Assembly: GCF_964253035.1 (NCBI RefSeq)
Contig: NZ_CAXUQL020000001.1
Span: 372,001-436,000 of the forward strand
DNA from: Pseudorhodoferax sp032153935
Lineage (GTDB): Bacteria; Pseudomonadota; Gammaproteobacteria; Burkholderiales; Burkholderiaceae_C
Length of the DNA stretch: 64,000 nt
Direction: 5' to 3'
A model generated the notes under the pieces. The model was not told the DNA's origin and did no database searches. It was given only the letters and a program-made list of their open reading frames with translations. Made by a program: the position numbers and the translations under genes. This document shows, piece by piece, positions 61,272 to 64,000 of this stretch (position 1 is its first letter; every line of letters starts with the position of its first letter).

Positions 61272-62255
61272 ATGATCCATTTCTCTGGGGCGCCCGCGCG
61301 GCGCCATCTGCTGCTGGTCCTGGCAAGCAGTGCGGCCCTTTCATTGGCCCTTCCGGTCCTCGCACAGGACTACCCAAGCAAGCCCGTCGAACTCGTGGTC
61401 TCGGCTGCCGCCGGCGGCGGCACCGACGCCGTCGCGCGCACCTTCGCCGAGGCTGCGCGCACCCATTTCGCCCAACCCATCGTGGTCGTCAACAAGCCCG
61501 GCGCAGCCAGCTCCATCGGCTTCACCGACGTGGCGCTGGCCAAGAAGGACGGCTACAAGATGGGCGTCATCAGCGTGAACCTGGCGATCCTGCCCGCGCT
61601 GAACCTGACCAAGGTGGTCGTGGAGGACTACACCTTCATCGCGCGGCTCAACAACGACCCCTCGGCCATCACCGTCGCTGCCGACGCGCCGTGGAAGAGC
61701 ATCGAGGAGTTCCTCGCCGCCGCCAAGCAGGCGCCCGAGAAGATCCGCGTGGGCAATGCCGGCACTGGCGACGCCTGGCACGTGGCTGCACTCGCGCTCG
61801 AGGAGAAGACCGGCACGCGCTTCACGCACATCCCCTACCAGGGCGGCAACCCGGCCGTGCTGAGCCTGCTGGGCGGCCATCTCGACGCCGTGACCGTGAG
61901 CCCCGGCGAGGTAGCGCAGCACGTGGCCGCCGGCAAGCTGCGCGTGCTGGCCACCATGGCCGATGCGCGCATGCCCGGCCTGTTCGCGAACACGCCCACG
62001 CTCAAGGAGCGCAGCATCGACCTCACGGTGGGCGCCTGGCGCGGCCTGGCCGTGCCCAAGGGCACGCCCGACGAGGTGGTGGCCAGGCTGCGCACCATGG
62101 CCCGCAAGGCCGCTGCCGAGCCGGCCTTCCGCGAGACGCTGGAGCGCAGCAACCTGGGCTACGCGTATGCCGAAGGCGACGTGTTCCTGCAGCAGATCCT
62201 CGCGGACCGCGAGATGTTCAAGGGCATCCTGGCGAAGATCGACGTCAAGAAGTAG
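61272..62255 (+). CDS. Bug-family (TctC-like) solute-binding protein, orphan
   Basis: This 327-residue periplasmic binding protein has a signal peptide (about residues 1-31, ending LPVLAQ) and the Bug motifs YPSKPVELVVSAAAGGGTDAVAR, PIVVVNKPGAASSIGFTDVA and GNAGTGDAWHVAALALEEKTG. It is distinct from the TctC encoded 3 kb upstream and has no permease of its own. It may use the TctBA pair nearby or act as a sensor component, as proposed for some Bug proteins. Confidence 0.9.
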   Translation: MIHFSGAPARRHLLLVLASSAALSLALPVLAQDYPSKPVELVVSAAAGGGTDAVARTFAEAARTHFAQPIVVVNKPGAASSIGFTDVALAKKDGYKMGVISVNLAILPALNLTKVVVEDYTFIARLNNDPSAITVAADAPWKSIEEFLAAAKQAPEKIRVGNAGTGDAWHVAALALEEKTGTRFTHIPYQGGNPAVLSLLGGHLDAVTVSPGEVAQHVAAGKLRVLATMADARMPGLFANTPTLKERSIDLTVGAWRGLAVPKGTPDEVVARLRTMARKAAAEPAFRETLERSNLGYAYAEGDVFLQQILADREMFKGILAKIDVKK

Positions 62256-62258
62256 GGC

Positions 62259-62759
62259 CTACAGCAGGCCCGGGTTGCGTTGCCAGACGGCCCAGTTCAG
62301 CGCGGCCGCGAACGTGACCCAGGCCAGGTAGGGCAGCAGCAGCAGGCCGGCGCTGCGGCGCACGCGCCAGAAGCCGGCCAGCGTGGCAGCCAGCAGCGCC
62401 CACAGCAGCACAATGTCGGCGAAGGCCGGCCCGCCCAGCCGCCAGCCGAAGAACAGCCAGCTCCACAGGCCGTTGGCCGCCAGCTGCACGAGGAACAACA
62501 GCAGCGGCACGCACCAGCCGCGCAGGCGCCAGACCTGCCAGGCCGCCACGGCCATCATCAGATAGAGCAGCGTCCAGACCGGGCCGAACACGCTGGCCGG
62601 CGGTGCCCAGGCCGGCTGCTCGAGCTGCGCATAGAAGGCCGGCGCGCCACGCGATGCGAACGCGCCCAGCGCGGCGACGGAAAAACACAGCAGCAGCCAG
62701 CCCAGCAGTCCCAGCCAGGGGTGTCGGGTGCGCGCGGTCGGGGGTGGAGGAAGCGGCAT
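62259..62759 (-). CDS. tspO: TspO/MBR-family membrane protein
   Basis: This is a 166-residue protein with five hydrophobic helices and the TspO pattern: AFYAQLEQPAWAPPASVFGPVWTLLYLMMAVAAW, LFLVQLAANGLWSWLFFGWRLGGPAFADI and YLAWVTFAAALNWAVWQRN. Family members bind porphyrins or cholesterol and take part in stress signalling. I chose the ATG at 62759; no good ribosome site is seen and 62804 is a longer alternative. It is convergent with the Bug gene, ending three bases away. Confidence 0.9.
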   Translation of the reverse strand: MPLPPPPTARTRHPWLGLLGWLLLCFSVAALGAFASRGAPAFYAQLEQPAWAPPASVFGPVWTLLYLMMAVAAWQVWRLRGWCVPLLLFLVQLAANGLWSWLFFGWRLGGPAFADIVLLWALLAATLAGFWRVRRSAGLLLLPYLAWVTFAAALNWAVWQRNPGLL

Positions 62760-62927
62760 TGCGCCATGGTGCCCGGTGCACGCGTGCGCGTCTGTAGGCC
62801 ACACGCGCGCGACAAGGGCCTGCCGCCGAAGCGACAGCCGCGCCGCCGCCGGGTAGCGAAGGTGACACGGCCGCCGCGAAACGCTGCGCTAGGCTCGCGC
62901 CTCACTGTTCCACCACGCCAAGAATCC

Positions 62928-64000
62928 ATGGATTTCAGCCTCTCCCCGCTTCAACAGGATCTGCAGGAGCGCACGCGCCGCTTCATCGCCGAAGAGGTGA
63001 TTCCGCTGGAGAAAGACCCGCGCCAGGACCACCACGGCCCGCACGAGGCACTGCGCGACGAGCTCGTGGCGCGCGCCCGGCGCGCCGGCCTGCTGACACC
63101 GCATGCCTCCAAGGAGCATGGCGGCCTGGGCCTGTCGCACGTGGACAAGGCCATCGTGTTCGAGGAAGCCGGCTACTCGCCGCTGGGGCCCGTCGCGCTC
63201 AACATCCACGCGCCCGACGAGGGCAACGTGCACCTCATGGAAGTGGTGGCCACGCCCGCGCAGAAAACGCGCTGGCTGCAGCCGCTGATCGACGGCCACG
63301 TGCGCTCGTGCTTCTGCATGACCGAGCCGCCCCCGGGCGCCGGCTCCGACCCGTCGATGATGCAGACCCTGGCCGTGCTGAACCGCGATGAAGAGGGCGA
63401 CCACTACGTGATCACCGGCACCAAGTGGTTCATCACGGGCGCCACCGGTGCGGGCTTCGCCATCATCATGGCGCGCATGGAGGACGGCAGCGCCACCATG
63501 TTCCTGGCCGACATGGCGCAAAAGGAGATCGTGATCGAGCGCCAGATCGATGCGCTGGACAGCTGCTTCACGGGCGGCCACGGCGTGGTGCGCTTCGACG
63601 GCCTGCGCGTGCCGGCCACCGACGTGCTGGGCGAACTGGGCCAGGGCTTTCGCTACGCGCAGATCCGGCTGGCGCCCGCACGGCTCACGCACTGCATGCG
63701 CTGGCTGGGCCAGGCGCGCCGTGCCCATGAGGTGGCGAGCGAGTACGCCAAGACGCGCCAGGCCTTCGGCCAGCCGCTCGTGGAGCACGAGGGCGTGGGC
63801 TTCATGCTGGCCGACAACGAGATGGACCTGCACAGCGCGCGGCTGGCGATCTGGCACTGCGCCTGGGTGCTGGACCAGGGCCACAAGGGCCGCCACGAAT
63901 CCAGCGTGGCCAAGGTGCTGTGCTCCGAGGCCGAGTGGCGCGTGGTCGACCGCTCGGTGCAGATCCTGGGCGCCAGCGGCGTCTCGGACGAGACCATCGT
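62928..64000 (+). CDS. Acyl-CoA dehydrogenase family protein (3' truncated by window edge)
   Basis: This flavoprotein would oxidise acyl-CoA thioesters. The 357 visible codons show the N-terminal helical domain (MDFSLSPLQQDLQERTRRFI), the FAD/substrate region CFCMTEPPPGAGSDPS with ITGTKWFITGA, and the C-terminal region RLAPARLTHCMRWLGQARRAHEVA, YAKTRQAFGQPLVEHEGVGF and QILGASGVSDETI. The AxLTHCMRW segment resembles a subgroup of large ACADs whose substrates are poorly known. The gene continues past the window end. Confidence 0.92.
   Translation, partial: MDFSLSPLQQDLQERTRRFIAEEVIPLEKDPRQDHHGPHEALRDELVARARRAGLLTPHASKEHGGLGLSHVDKAIVFEEAGYSPLGPVALNIHAPDEGNVHLMEVVATPAQKTRWLQPLIDGHVRSCFCMTEPPPGAGSDPSMMQTLAVLNRDEEGDHYVITGTKWFITGATGAGFAIIMARMEDGSATMFLADMAQKEIVIERQIDALDSCFTGGHGVVRFDGLRVPATDVLGELGQGFRYAQIRLAPARLTHCMRWLGQARRAHEVASEYAKTRQAFGQPLVEHEGVGFMLADNEMDLHSARLAIWHCAWVLDQGHKGRHESSVAKVLCSEAEWRVVDRSVQILGASGVSDETI

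Overview
The window is a high-GC bacterial chromosome segment, most likely from a betaproteobacterium of the order Burkholderiales, family Comamonadaceae (Acidovorax/Variovorax-like). The evidence is the gene orders rsmB-DUF4390-ntrY and rpe/gph/trpEGDC, the tripartite tricarboxylate transporters with Bug binding proteins, and family-typical GC-rich intergenic repeats. No plasmid or prophage genes are seen. The only autonomous mobile element is one IS1380-family insertion sequence.

Layout. 1-6.0 kb (minus strand): end of an ntrY sensor kinase, a DUF4390 gene, rsmB, a flavocytochrome c sulfide dehydrogenase pair and a LemA-family gene. 6.0-20.0 kb (minus): the information-processing block tRNA-Tyr, tRNA-Gly, tRNA-Thr, tuf, tRNA-Trp, secE, nusG, rplK, rplA, rplJ, rplL, rpoB, rpoC, ending at a clear terminator. 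20.0-26.6 kb (minus): trpE-trpG-ltaE-lysE-like-trpD-trpC-ung, with a possible leader peptide before trpE. 26.7-31.6 kb: cheV, a long-form catalase preceded by an unannotated 30-codon membrane peptide, gph and a cytochrome b561. 31.6-33.7 kb: an inverted-repeat element, then an anti-sigma/ECF-sigma/secreted-protein cluster. 33.8-38.6 kb (plus): DUF3348, a 934-residue MotA/ExbB-like protein with a repetitive coiled-coil tail, a MotB-like OmpA protein and DUF2894. 38.7-48.6 kb: a divergent trpB paralogue, rpe, apaG, a coupled four-gene operon (COG4389 membrane protein, cation/proton antiporter, ybdK, thiL), a lipoprotein and hemE. 48.6-54.8 kb: an AT-rich spacer with two DnaA boxes, priA, the IS1380 element, a glycosyltransferase and a hydroxypyruvate isomerase. 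54.9-64 kb: a PilZ protein, tctDE with the divergent tctCBA transporter, a VOC protein, an orphan Bug protein, TspO and a truncated acyl-CoA dehydrogenase.

The strongest candidate for an undescribed system is the DUF3348/DUF802/OmpA/DUF2894 operon at 33.8-38.6 kb. It looks like a proton-driven MotAB/ZorAB-type stator in which the channel subunit carries a cytoplasmic tail of about 750 residues built from 62-residue repeats. rpe, gph and trpE remain on one strand in what I recall as the ancestral beta-proteobacterial order. This suggests that the motor operon and the catalase/cheV genes were inserted into a formerly continuous rpe-gph-trp operon. Other notable features are a chain of seven hairpins between rplL and rpoB, the insertion sequence placed exactly on the shared stop codons of two convergent genes, and a candidate autoregulated ECF promoter.

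All family calls come from reading the translations and from recalled family knowledge. No database search was run.
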